Shown here one piece after another: positions 7,360-15,736 of a DNA stretch of 64,000 bases. The position numbers were made by a program, and so were the translations under genes. The stretch is taken from positions 434,001-498,000 of the forward strand of contig NZ_PDLO01000001.1 in assembly GCF_002631205.1 (NCBI RefSeq), given 5' to 3'. Under the pieces are notes generated by a model. The model saw only the letters and a program-made list of their open reading frames with translations. It did not search any database and was not told the DNA's origin. This DNA is from Neolewinella marina. Its GTDB lineage: Bacteria; Bacteroidota; Bacteroidia; Chitinophagales; Saprospiraceae. Every line of letters begins with the position of its first letter. The first letter of the stretch is position 1.

Positions 7360-7782
7360 CTAGGATTCCTGCGACAGGTACAGCAGGTTGTTGTCGTCCG
7401 ACATACCGACCTCGTCTCCGGCGGGGAGTTCGAGCTGGTCCTTGTACAGCACCTTTTCGCGGCTCTTCCGCCAGGCGTCTCCTTCGTTGAAGAAGGCAAT
7501 GAGGGCCCAGAGGAGCAGGAGCGTCGGCAGCAGTACGGTCATGGCCAAACCCTTGACCTCGTAGCCCATGTGCATGAATTCGTAAACGATGAAGTACGCC
7601 TTGTAGATCGACAGGGCGATGATCAGCAGGGAGGCGACGTAGATCAGGGGGCGGATGGACTCGGCGAATTCCGCTGCCTTGAGCAGGGAGAGGAGTACTT
7701 CCACGACGGTGACGGCGGCCAGGAGGCCCAGGCCTTTCCATACGCCCCGTACCGATTCTTCGTAGCTGAGATGTTGTGCCAT
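7360..7782 (-). CDS. Cytochrome c oxidase subunit IV (CtaF/CoxD-like)
   Basis: A 140-residue small membrane subunit with three helices (about 14-32, 42-60 and 74-96), as in the prokaryotic cytochrome c oxidase subunit IV family. The middle segment IYKAYFIVYEFMHMGYEVKGL, with its YEFMHM, is the usual signature. Such subunits stabilise subunits I-III. The soluble tail (about 97-140) is acidic and ends LYLSQES. It follows the long subunit III gene by about 70 nt and precedes a strong terminator, so it closes the ctaB-ctaE-ctaE-ctaF transcription unit. No metal-binding role is expected. Confidence 0.88.
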   Translation of the reverse strand: MAQHLSYEESVRGVWKGLGLLAAVTVVEVLLSLLKAAEFAESIRPLIYVASLLIIALSIYKAYFIVYEFMHMGYEVKGLAMTVLLPTLLLLWALIAFFNEGDAWRKSREKVLYKDQLELPAGDEVGMSDDNNLLYLSQES

Positions 7783-7851
7783 AATAAAGTGGGTATCGTT
7801 AGATGCTCCGGCGGCGTACCACCGGAGGATATGGTTCTTTGAAGTGGTGGA

Positions 7852-8880
7852 TTAGAGGAGGTAAAAGACCAGGAATACGAAGACCCAGACAAGGTCTACG
7901 AAGTGCCAGTACAGTCCGATCTTCTCTACCATTTCGTAGCCGTTCATCCGGGCTACGTATACTCCACTGCCGGCGTTGATCAGGATGATCAGCAGAAAGA
8001 TGACTCCGGTAGCCACGTGGAAACCGTGGAAGCCGGTGATGCCGAAGAAGAGGGCACCGAAGGCCGGGGGGCCAAACTCCTGCACCTTCAGCAGCTGCTC
8101 GTTGGTTTCCTCGTCGACCACCACGTACTTGCGGTGGATGAAGGGCTTGGCGGTGGGGTCTCCCGTTCCGTCGGGGCGCAGGCCGTCGACTACGTAACCG
8201 GGGTAATCACCGGGGACGGTGGAGTAGGCAAAGTGGGCCTCACCGTGGTCGTCGCCGTGATCATCGGCTGCTTCCTCGCCGTGGGACTGCCCGGCCACGT
8301 GCAGCAGGTAGGTTTCTCCTTCCACCACTTCCTCGTCGGTGATCTCACCGGTTTCGGGATCGAGGTAGTAACCGTTCTCCACGTAGGTGCCGAAGGGGTT
8401 GGTGGACACCGTCATGTTTTCCTTTACGATCAGGTTGGTCCATTCCCAGGCCTGACAGCCAAGGAAGCCGGCGCCGCCCAGTACGGTGAGCAGCATCCAG
8501 AACACCACGCCACGCTTGTTCTCGCGGGCGCCTTCCTGTACGGCCCGGACCATGGTGCCCGAGCTGATGATCAGCAGGAACGACATGAAGGTGACGAAGA
8601 TCAGGGGAGCTTCACCGTTGGGGAAATATTCGTTGATGCCAAAGGGGGCGGTGGCAAATACCTTATCCGGCACGGGCCAGCTGGGACTGCTGAAGCGCAG
8701 GGCGCCGTAGGAAATCAGGAAGCCCGCGAAAGTGAAGGCGTCGGACAGCAGGAAGTACCACATCATCAGCTTACCGTACGAAGTACGGAAGGGCTTGCGA
8801 TCACCACCTGACCAATCGTTGTTCAGCTCCGGTTTGTGGTCTTCCGCGATGATGATATCCGTATCTCTTTCTTCGGTCAT
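7852..8880 (-). CDS. ctaE: Cytochrome c oxidase subunit III, long form with periplasmic insert
   Basis: A 342-residue subunit III. Helices at about 35-60, 90-112, 130-150 and the C-terminal three (from about 265) match the family: GALFFGITGFHGFHVATGVIFLLI and the end WHFVDLVWVFVFLVFYLL are diagnostic. Between helices 3 and 4 (about 155-260) is a large hydrophilic insert absent from the typical 200-residue subunit. It is rich in acidic residues and His, including GEEAADDHGDDHGEAHF, and would face the periplasm if the usual topology holds. The insert may bind metal or touch complex III, but that is inference. It is the second of two adjacent subunit III genes (32 nt apart), a layout known in Bacteroidota oxidase clusters. 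Confidence 0.92.
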   Translation of the reverse strand: MTEERDTDIIIAEDHKPELNNDWSGGDRKPFRTSYGKLMMWYFLLSDAFTFAGFLISYGALRFSSPSWPVPDKVFATAPFGINEYFPNGEAPLIFVTFMSFLLIISSGTMVRAVQEGARENKRGVVFWMLLTVLGGAGFLGCQAWEWTNLIVKENMTVSTNPFGTYVENGYYLDPETGEITDEEVVEGETYLLHVAGQSHGEEAADDHGDDHGEAHFAYSTVPGDYPGYVVDGLRPDGTGDPTAKPFIHRKYVVVDEETNEQLLKVQEFGPPAFGALFFGITGFHGFHVATGVIFLLIILINAGSGVYVARMNGYEMVEKIGLYWHFVDLVWVFVFLVFYLL

Positions 8881-8912
8881 ATCGGTTACGTTGATAAGAT
8901 ATTATAGTGAGA

Positions 8913-9512
8913 CTAGCGTTGCAGGCTCAGGAAAAGGATGAGGTAGATCCAGAGCGCATCGACAAAATGCCAGTAGATCAGGGTCAATTCTAGACGCAAC
9001 TGGCGAGCCGGTGTGCGCCGCAGCTTGATGCCGTAGGCAAAGGCTACCGAAACCAGCAGGGCCGCCACCCCCCCCACGACGTGCAGGGCGTGCAGCCAGC
9101 TGATGGCGTAGACGAAGTCACCGGCCGGATTGATCTTCAGCGGAATGCCCTGCGCGGCCAGTTCCTGCCACCCCATATACTGGAGGATAAGGAAGGCCAG
9201 TCCGAGCAGGAAGGTCACCGACAACAAGGCCCGGTACGCACGTTCCGCCTCCCGTTTGAAGGCTCCGTACGCGGCGTGCAAAGTTAGGCTACTGACCACG
9301 ATGACCAAAGTGTTGACGTAGAAAATGGTTGGGATCGAAAATTCCAGCCAGTTGCCCGAGGCGCGGCGCACGATGTAGGCGCTGGTCAGGGCGATGAACA
9401 TCATTACCAGGCTACCCAGGCCTACGTACATGGCGAACTTCAGGGGATGAAGCTTGCTGCGCCGGGAAGGGGTATCGATGCGGTGATTCAAGGTTGTTTC
9501 AATTGCACTCAT
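8913..9512 (-). CDS. Cytochrome c oxidase subunit III, short form
   Basis: A 199-residue subunit III paralogue with five membrane helices. Key patterns are HPLKFAMYVGLGSLVMMFIALTSAYIVRR near the N-terminus, AISWLHALHVVGGVAAL with its conserved His, and the C-terminal LIYWHFVDALWIYLILFLSL. Length suits the CyoC/CtaE family without an insert. The start codon overlaps the ctaB stop by 4 nt (ATGA), indicating translational coupling. It and the following long form probably supply two separate subunits of the same enzyme, since both are kept intact; a role in a second oxidase is less likely because only one subunit I is present. Confidence 0.9.
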   Translation of the reverse strand: MSAIETTLNHRIDTPSRRSKLHPLKFAMYVGLGSLVMMFIALTSAYIVRRASGNWLEFSIPTIFYVNTLVIVVSSLTLHAAYGAFKREAERAYRALLSVTFLLGLAFLILQYMGWQELAAQGIPLKINPAGDFVYAISWLHALHVVGGVAALLVSVAFAYGIKLRRTPARQLRLELTLIYWHFVDALWIYLILFLSLQR

Positions 9513-10420
9513 GATAAAAATAGTTTACCGGCCCAGTACGCCGTAAACACCAGCGGCAGGTAGGCAAAGGAGAAGAACATCATCCGGAGTGCCGTCGACC
9601 GCTCCGGACGACGATAGAACATCAGGGCGTAGTAGAAAAAGGCCAGCCCGAGACCCACGACCACCACGGCGGTCCAGCCGCCGGTGATGCCCAGGGCGTA
9701 GGGCAATAGGCTCAGGGGAATCAGTACGGCCGTGGCCAGGATGGAATCCCGCCCCAGGGTCCGTACGTCCACCTCCCCATTTACTTCGGGAACCAGGCGG
9801 AAACCGGCCTTGCGGTAATCGGCGCTGCCCAGGTAGCCAATGGCGTAAAAGTGGGGCAGCTGCCAGAAGAACTGAATGGTGAACAGGGTAACGCCCAGTC
9901 CGGTGATGGCGCCCTCGGCCGCGGCGCAGCCGATGAGGGCCGGCAGTGCTCCGGGTACGGCACCTACGACCACGGCCACGGGGCCCACCCGCTTGAGGGG
10001 GGTATAGACGAAGGCGTAACTTACCAGGGAGAGCATGCCGAGAATGGCGGTCCAGGGGTTGAACAGCGCCAGCAGGGAGATGCCGCCCAGGCTGGCGAAG
10101 CCCGCCAGGAGGAGGGCTTCACTGCTGCCCATTCGGCCTTCGGCCAGGGGGCGGCGGCGGGTGCGCTCCATCTGCCGGTCATAATCCTTCTCGAGTACCT
10201 CGTTCAGGATGTTGGCGGCGGCGGTGGTGAGAAAACCGCCCGCGGTCAGCACGGAAACGGCCCACCAGCTCACTCCCCCGCTTTCCAGCGCTACGAGGTA
10301 GGCCAGTACGGAGGAAAGGACAACGGTGGCCGACAGCCGGAACTTGACCAGGGCAGCCAGGTCACTGACCCGGCGGGCAAATTCCGAAGCGTGCGTCCGA
10401 CTTGTGGTTGATGCTTTCAT
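9509..10420 (-). CDS. ctaB: Protohaem IX farnesyltransferase (haem O synthase)
   Basis: A 303-residue integral membrane prenyltransferase of the UbiA family. It attaches farnesyl to haem b to make haem O, the precursor of haem A for the oxidase. The first Asp-rich site, NEVLEKDYDRQMERTRRRPL (about 72-91), and the second, SADYRKAGFRLVPE, are both complete. About nine hydrophobic helices are visible, and the length is normal. The N-terminus (KASTTSRTHASEFARRVSDLAALVKFRLS) is cytosolic. It lies between ctaD and the subunit III genes. A strong intrinsic terminator ends just 6-7 nt before its start codon, so expression depends on read-through or on control at that hairpin. No ctaA (haem A synthase) is in the window. 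Confidence 0.95.
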   Translation of the reverse strand: MKASTTSRTHASEFARRVSDLAALVKFRLSATVVLSSVLAYLVALESGGVSWWAVSVLTAGGFLTTAAANILNEVLEKDYDRQMERTRRRPLAEGRMGSSEALLLAGFASLGGISLLALFNPWTAILGMLSLVSYAFVYTPLKRVGPVAVVVGAVPGALPALIGCAAAEGAITGLGVTLFTIQFFWQLPHFYAIGYLGSADYRKAGFRLVPEVNGEVDVRTLGRDSILATAVLIPLSLLPYALGITGGWTAVVVVGLGLAFFYYALMFYRRPERSTALRMMFFSFAYLPLVFTAYWAGKLFLS

Positions 10421-10426
10421 GCGATT

Positions 10427-10473
10427 AAAAAACGACCCGTAGCCGCGGCGGCTGGCCTACGAACTACGGGTCG
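10427..10473 (-). terminator. Rho-independent terminator between ctaD and ctaB
   Basis: A perfect 10-bp stem, CGACCCGTAG (10433-10442) with CTACGGGTCG (10464-10473), followed on the minus strand by six T residues and AATCGC, then at once the ctaB ATG at 10420. It lies 35 nt after the ctaD stop. It would end most transcripts after ctaC-ctaD. Confidence 0.82.
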
Positions 10474-10507
10474 CCAGAACACCCCCGGGGGGGCGTCGGG
10501 TAGGTGA

Positions 10508-12367
10508 TTAGTGGTCGACGGATTCGCCCTCCATGATGGGTTGCACCTGGGAGATGTGGTCGATGCCGTCTTTGCTGTAGTCGTAGGCCCAACGCTGAAC
10601 GGTGGGCAGTTTGCCCGGCCAGTTGCCGTGACCCACCTCGATGGGCGTGGTCCACTCCAGGGTGTTGGCGTTGTACGGGTTCTTGGTGGTCATCTTACGG
10701 CCGCGCCAGATGCTCCAGAAGTAGTTGATCACGAAGAGCAGCTGGAAACCGAAGGTGATGATGGCGGCGATGGTGATGAACTTGTTCATCCCGTCGAAGT
10801 GGCCAAAGGTCTGGAAGCTGTCGAAGCTGTAGTAGCGACGGGGAACGCCGGCCATACCCAGGTAGTGCATGGGCCAGAATACACAGTAGGCTCCGATCAT
10901 GGTACCCCAGAAGTGGACCTTGCCGAGGGTATCGTTCATGAAGCGACCGTACATCTTGGGGAACCAGTGGTAGATGCCAGAGTACATGCCGAAGAAAGCG
11001 GCCACACCCATTACGATGTGAAAGTGGGCTACTACGAAGTAGGTGTCGTGCAGCTGGATGTCAAGGGCCGAGTTACCGAGCCAGATACCGGTCAGACCAC
11101 CCGAGATGAACATCGACACGAAGCCGATGGCAAACAGGCTGGCGGGGTTAAAGCGGATGTTACCACCGTAAAGGGTCGCGATCCAGTTGAACACCTTTAC
11201 GGCCGAGGGAACGGCGATGATCAGCGTGAAGATCACGAAGAAGTTGGCAATGAAGGGGTTGATGCCCGACATGAACATGTGGTGGGCCCACACGATGAAG
11301 GCCAGGAAGGCGATCGCGAGGATGGAGAACACCATGGCCTGGTAACCGAAGATGGGTTTGCGGCTGTTGACCGAAAGTACCTCGGATACGATACCGAAGG
11401 CCGGCAGGATGATGATGTACACCTCGGGGTGGCCCAGGAACCAGAAAAGGTGCTGGTACAGGATGGGGCTACCACCAACGTGGTCAAGGGCGGCACCGCC
11501 GATGTAGATGTCGCTGAGGTAGAAGCTCGTGCCAATACCGCGGTCCAGCATCAGCAGGAAGAAGGCCGAGGTAAGTACGGGGAAGGACAGCAGACCCAGG
11601 ATGGCGGTGACGAAGAAGGCCCAGATGGGCAGCGGCAGGCGCCACATGCTCATGCCCTTGGTCCGCAGGTTCAGGACGGTGGTGATGTAGTTGATGCCCC
11701 CCAGCAGCAGGGAGACGACCAGCAGCACCAGGGAGATCGTCCACAGCGTCATACCCGCACCGGATCCGTCCATGGCCTGTGGCAGGGCCGACAGTGGCGG
11801 GTAGGCCACCCAGCCGCCGGCGAAGGGACCGGTGGAGAGGAAGAGGGAGGCGAACATGATCGTACCGGATACGAAGAAGAACCAGTAGCTGAGCATGTTG
11901 AGCAGCGGCGAGGCCATGTCGCGGGCACCGATCATCAAGGGGATCAGCAGGTTGCTGAAGGTACCCGACAGACCGGCGGTCAGTACGAAGAACACCAGGA
12001 TGGTACCGTGCATGGTAACCAGGGCGTAGTAGAAGTCTTGCTGCAGGGTACCGATACCCTCGCTGTTGACGGTAATCCACTTACCCAGCAACGGCTTGAG
12101 CCAGGCCAGGCTTTCCTCGGGGAAGCCCAGCTGCATACGGAAGATCAGCGACATGACGGCACCGATGATGGCCCAGAACATTCCCGTGATCAGGAACTGC
12201 TTGGCGATCATCTTGTGATCCATGCTGAAAATATAGTGGGAGACGAAGTTCGACTGGTACTTATCACCGTGGTGGTGATCGTGGAAGTGATCATCGTACC
12301 CAAATTCCTCGATCAGCGCTTCTTCGCGCTTCAGCGGGGCCATCGTTGGTGCTGCTGCTGTAGCCAT
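10508..12367 (-). CDS. ctaD: Cytochrome c oxidase subunit I (type A1)
   Basis: A 619-residue catalytic subunit with twelve expected membrane helices. It holds haem a and the haem a3-CuB site where oxygen is reduced. FLGHPEVYIIILPAFGI contains the CuB His, the proton-channel Glu and the Tyr cross-linked to His, marking type A1. VWAHHMFMSG gives the CuB His pair, and DTYFVVAHFHIVMG the two haem ligands (a3 and a). Residues about 15-40 are His/Asp-rich (DDHFHDHHHGDKYQ), a feature of Bacteroidota proteins and a possible copper-handling tail. It follows ctaC by 35 nt and is followed by a terminator. With the act genes upstream, it is the terminal oxidase fed by alternative complex III. Confidence 0.97.
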   Translation of the reverse strand: MATAAAPTMAPLKREEALIEEFGYDDHFHDHHHGDKYQSNFVSHYIFSMDHKMIAKQFLITGMFWAIIGAVMSLIFRMQLGFPEESLAWLKPLLGKWITVNSEGIGTLQQDFYYALVTMHGTILVFFVLTAGLSGTFSNLLIPLMIGARDMASPLLNMLSYWFFFVSGTIMFASLFLSTGPFAGGWVAYPPLSALPQAMDGSGAGMTLWTISLVLLVVSLLLGGINYITTVLNLRTKGMSMWRLPLPIWAFFVTAILGLLSFPVLTSAFFLLMLDRGIGTSFYLSDIYIGGAALDHVGGSPILYQHLFWFLGHPEVYIIILPAFGIVSEVLSVNSRKPIFGYQAMVFSILAIAFLAFIVWAHHMFMSGINPFIANFFVIFTLIIAVPSAVKVFNWIATLYGGNIRFNPASLFAIGFVSMFISGGLTGIWLGNSALDIQLHDTYFVVAHFHIVMGVAAFFGMYSGIYHWFPKMYGRFMNDTLGKVHFWGTMIGAYCVFWPMHYLGMAGVPRRYYSFDSFQTFGHFDGMNKFITIAAIITFGFQLLFVINYFWSIWRGRKMTTKNPYNANTLEWTTPIEVGHGNWPGKLPTVQRWAYDYSKDGIDHISQVQPIMEGESVDH

Positions 12368-12402
12368 GGAATTCAGATTATTAGGTATTTCTTAAAGATA
12401 AA

Positions 12403-13920
12403 TTACTTGGAGGAGAGGTCGGCCGCGCTGGGCTCCGATACGCCTCCCTCAGTAATGTACATTTCAATGTGAGCGTTGGCTGCGTCAGTGTCGCCGCCGG
12501 AGGTCGTCATCAGCTGGCTGCTGCCGTAGCCGCGCGACTGGATACGGCTGCCGTCGATACCGGCCTCGATGAGGTAGCTGCGGATGGCTTCGGCCCGCTG
12601 GCTGCTCAGCTCCTGATCAGCCGCCTGGTCGCCGGAGCCGGCGGTGTGGCCCATCAGGAACACCCCTACCCCGTCGTTCTCCTCCAGGAGAGCGACTACG
12701 TCGTCGAGTTGGTACTGGCTGCCGTTGGTGAAGTCGGCGGTGCCGTCCTCAAAGGATACGTGATCCAGGCTGATGTAGTTGTCGTCGTTGCCGGGCGTTT
12801 CCATCGCCTGGCTGACAGCCTGCTTCAGGCCGTTGCGGCGCTCCTCAACATTGGCCATGAACAGGGGGTCGTACTCGGTACCCTTGATGTTGGCTTCGTA
12901 GTAGGAGGTCTGACCGGCGTACCAGGTGTCAAACTCGTCCTGTTCCATGATGGTGACCGTCCGGGCCATCGACCAGTGGCCGATTCCGCAGAGCTCGGCG
13001 CAGGCCAGCTCGAAGTTGCGGGTTTCCCAGAGCTGCTGCCCGCTGTCCGACTCCGGATCCAGTTCCTGGTATTCGGGGTATTCCGACAGTCCCTTGCGCC
13101 ACTCCTTGGTGGTAAGGCGGGGGGTAAAGACGAAGTAGGTAGGCAGGCCGGGCACGGCGTCCATCTTGACCCGGAACTGGGGCAGGTAGAAGTCGTGCAA
13201 AACGTCCTTGGCGATGATGCGTACCCGGACCTTCTGGTCTACGGGCAGGGTCACGTCGTTGACGAGGATGTCGTCGTGGTTCTTGGGGTCCGACCAATCC
13301 TGGCCGAGGGGGTTGGCACCGGTGATGAGGCGGAAGTCCCGGCGACCCAGCAGCCCGTCGGGGCCGGGGTAGCGCATCTGCCACGCGAACTGGTAACCGG
13401 TGGCTTCGATTTCCATGTAGTTGTCGTCCTCGCCTACGTCGCTCATGATTTCGTTCCAGGCATCCAGACCACCTACGACGAGGAAGGTCATGACGATGGC
13501 GGGAATACCCGTCCAGACCAGCTCTACCGTGTTGTTGTGGCTCATGTACTGCGCCTTGCGTCCCTTGCGGCTGCGGTATTTGAAGGCATAGTAGAACAGG
13601 GCGATGTGGGTCAGAATGTAGGTGACGTAGGTTACCCCCAGCGTCCACTTCATCATGCTGTCGATCTCCTCACCGTGCACCGAGGCCGATTGATGGGGAC
13701 CGAACCCGAGGATGTAGTTCTTGTAGTAGATGGCCGACACCGTAGTGATCACGAGCAGGGCAACCATAAAGAACAGCAGTCCCTTCCCGGTAGATTCGGT
13801 AGCCTTTGCTTCAATTTCCTCGCTACCGCGCAGTTTCTTGGCCAGGTCACGGACCCGGGCTACCTGCACGATAATGAGCAGTAGCATCGCTATGCAAATA
13901 AAGACGATCAACGTAGTCAT
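12403..13920 (-). CDS. ctaC: Cytochrome c oxidase subunit II fused to an OmpA-like domain
   Basis: A 505-residue subunit II. Order: an N-terminal helix (3-25), a second (about 47-66), two helices of the normal subunit II hairpin (about 95-118 and 137-160), the cupredoxin domain with VLHDFYLPQFRVKMD and the complete CuA site CAELCGIGHWSM (about 307-318), a linker, then an OmpA C-terminal-like domain (about 386-490, bases 12403-12765). No cytochrome c domain is present. The OmpA part shows FEDGTADFTNGSQYQL, FLMGHTAGSG and ELSSQRAEAIRSYLIEAGI. OmpA proteins have GHTD; here the Asp that contacts diaminopimelate is Ala, while the partner Arg 15 residues on is kept. The CuA centre takes electrons from cytochrome c or complex III. 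The domain would sit in the periplasm. Such a fusion is not part of the usual family. Confidence 0.95.
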   Translation of the reverse strand: MTTLIVFICIAMLLLIIVQVARVRDLAKKLRGSEEIEAKATESTGKGLLFFMVALLVITTVSAIYYKNYILGFGPHQSASVHGEEIDSMMKWTLGVTYVTYILTHIALFYYAFKYRSRKGRKAQYMSHNNTVELVWTGIPAIVMTFLVVGGLDAWNEIMSDVGEDDNYMEIEATGYQFAWQMRYPGPDGLLGRRDFRLITGANPLGQDWSDPKNHDDILVNDVTLPVDQKVRVRIIAKDVLHDFYLPQFRVKMDAVPGLPTYFVFTPRLTTKEWRKGLSEYPEYQELDPESDSGQQLWETRNFELACAELCGIGHWSMARTVTIMEQDEFDTWYAGQTSYYEANIKGTEYDPLFMANVEERRNGLKQAVSQAMETPGNDDNYISLDHVSFEDGTADFTNGSQYQLDDVVALLEENDGVGVFLMGHTAGSGDQAADQELSSQRAEAIRSYLIEAGIDGSRIQSRGYGSSQLMTTSGGDTDAANAHIEMYITEGGVSEPSAADLSSK

Positions 13921-14017
13921 ACCAGTATATTAGCTTCGTTTCGTGCCGTCGGCCCCTATGGGTGGAAACGGCTGTAAAATTAACGAGTGGTGCTTAAGTT
14001 GGTTACCACCAAACCCC

Positions 14018-14040
14018 TTGTTTAGACTTGGTCTAAACAA
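14018..14040. promoter_or_regulatory. Inverted repeat upstream of ctaC, shared with the act promoter region
   Basis: TTGTTTAGAC-TTG-GTCTAAACAA is a perfect 10-bp inverted repeat. TTTAGACTTGGTCTA within it (14021-14035) matches 13 of 15 bases upstream of actA (24232-24246). It lies 98 nt before the ctaC start and about 60 nt before a probable transcription start (weak -7 box TAATTTTA at 13982-13975). No T tract follows on either strand, so an activator site is more likely than a terminator. Confidence 0.6.
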
Positions 14041-14046
14041 TGAATG

Positions 14047-15684
14047 CTAGGTGTGGTGGTGAATGCTTTCTTCCAGGTAGGGGTCGTTCTTCGGCTCCAG
14101 ACGGGCGGTGGACAACTTGCTCATGACGAAGAACAGGAAGCCGCCGAGGAAGCCGAGGAAAGTTCCGATTTCCAGCAGGCCGGGCAGGGTGTAGCCGGAC
14201 TTGAAGCCGAGGGTGTGGAGGGCTTCGCTGTGACCACCGGCCGCTTCCAGGTGACCGATCATTTCGTTGTCGCCGAAGTGCTCCTCCTGGATGAACTGGT
14301 TGGGCTCGAATACGTCGGGATCCGTGCGGTCGGTTGCGGTGGCCAGTTCATTGGGGCCTACACCGCGGGTCTCGGGCGGGCCACCGCGGAATTCGTTCGC
14401 GACGGGTACGTTGTCGTCCTGGGCGGAAGCGTCGAAGTGGATGTTGTCGTTGTCCAGGGCATCGTCGTGTCCGGCGGGGTCCTGGAGGTTGTCTCCTTCG
14501 CTGACTACCTCACCGGCGGCGAGGGCGGCGGTTTCGTCGCCTTCGTGCTCGTCGGCGTGCTCATCGTGGCCCATGACGGCGGTGTCACCGTGGTCGGCTC
14601 CGGCGTGACCTTCCTCGTGGGCGGCCATTTCGATCAGGGTGAGGCGGGCACCGGGCTTGATCATGTTGAAAAAGTCGAGCCAGTGGCCGAAAAAGACAAA
14701 GGCCGAAGCGAAGAACAGGGTTCCCATCTTGCGCTTGGTGTCGTTGCGCATCAGGACGAAGAAGGGCAGTACGAAGTTGATGGCCAGGTTGGCCCAGAAC
14801 AGTACCGGGTAGTTCTGCATCCGCTCGCGGAAGTAGATGGTCTCCTCCCCTACGTTGGCGTACCAGATCAGCATGAACTGGCTGAACCACAGGTAGGTCC
14901 AGAAGATGGAGATGGCAAAGAGGTACTTGCCAAGGTCGTGGAAGTGCTCGGCGGTCACCATGGTGAAGTAGCCGCGGCTCTTCAGGTAGATCAGCAGCAT
15001 GATCGTCAGTGCGGTCATGGCTACAAAGAGGGAGGCCGAAGCGTACCAGGCAAACATCGTCGAGTACCAGTGGCTGTCGATCGACATCACCCACTGCCAG
15101 ATCATCGCGGCGCTGGTAAAGCCGAAGATGGGCAGGAAGATGGCGGCGTACACCTTGTAGCGGCGGTAGTAGCTGAAGTTGGTGTCGTTGTCGTCGCGGT
15201 CCTCGGCCAGGCTGATGTTGCGCATCTTGCCCAGCAGGAAGTACCAGAGTCCGACAAAGGCGATGGTGCCGAAGGTGAACCAGTACTTGTTGAGGAAGGA
15301 GGACTTGTGCGAAAGGATGGGATCCTCCAGTACCGCGGCGTCATCGTTCCAGTGGTAGAGGTGGTGACTGTGAAGCCAGAGGCCCACGATGATAACGCCC
15401 ATCAGGAAGAGTCCCGGCAGCAGGAAGGTGCTGAAGCTTTCCCATACCCGCTTGAACTGCACGAACCACCCGGCGTAGGCCGTGGTGAAGGCGGCCAGGG
15501 CGAAACCGGCCAGGGCGGCGATGCCCAGGAAGAAGACGGAGTTGTGGAGGAAGTTGGTCCAGAACCGCATGTGGTGACCTTCCCCACCGTCAACGAAGTA
15601 ACTGATGATCAGACAGATGAGTCCGACGCCCATCAGGGCTAGGTTCGTTGTCTTGGCGCGGGAAGAGAATACAAAGTTCTCCAT
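14047..15684 (-). CDS. actF: Alternative complex III subunit ActF (quinone-binding integral subunit)
   Basis: A 545-residue membrane protein, paralogue of ActC (NrfD/PsrC fold, about ten helices). It starts FSSRAKTTNLALMGVGLICLII and has the family stretch HSHHLYHWNDD and YRRYKVYAAIFLPIFGFTSAAMIWQWVMSIDSHWYSTMFAWY. Helices end near residue 345. A long polar segment follows (about 352-490), rich in His, Asp and Glu (GHAGADHGDTAVMGHDEHADEHEGDE), then one final helix (about 505-525) and a His tail. The insert is much longer than in the usual ActF and is probably disordered and metal-binding, on the periplasmic or cytosolic side depending on the last helix. It ends the act operon; ctaC begins 127 nt on. 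Confidence 0.92.
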   Translation of the reverse strand: MENFVFSSRAKTTNLALMGVGLICLIISYFVDGGEGHHMRFWTNFLHNSVFFLGIAALAGFALAAFTTAYAGWFVQFKRVWESFSTFLLPGLFLMGVIIVGLWLHSHHLYHWNDDAAVLEDPILSHKSSFLNKYWFTFGTIAFVGLWYFLLGKMRNISLAEDRDDNDTNFSYYRRYKVYAAIFLPIFGFTSAAMIWQWVMSIDSHWYSTMFAWYASASLFVAMTALTIMLLIYLKSRGYFTMVTAEHFHDLGKYLFAISIFWTYLWFSQFMLIWYANVGEETIYFRERMQNYPVLFWANLAINFVLPFFVLMRNDTKRKMGTLFFASAFVFFGHWLDFFNMIKPGARLTLIEMAAHEEGHAGADHGDTAVMGHDEHADEHEGDETAALAAGEVVSEGDNLQDPAGHDDALDNDNIHFDASAQDDNVPVANEFRGGPPETRGVGPNELATATDRTDPDVFEPNQFIQEEHFGDNEMIGHLEAAGGHSEALHTLGFKSGYTLPGLLEIGTFLGFLGGFLFFVMSKLSTARLEPKNDPYLEESIHHHT

Positions 15685-15736
15685 GGGGAGTTATTCGATT
15701 TGGTGGCGGCGGGCCGCCACTAAAGATGAAGGGTCG

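Noticed and set aside
14018..14040. Reading the perfect inverted repeat after actF as a terminator of the act operon.
   Set aside because: The stem is AT-rich with no T tract on either strand, and its core recurs before the act promoter, so a protein-binding site is favoured.
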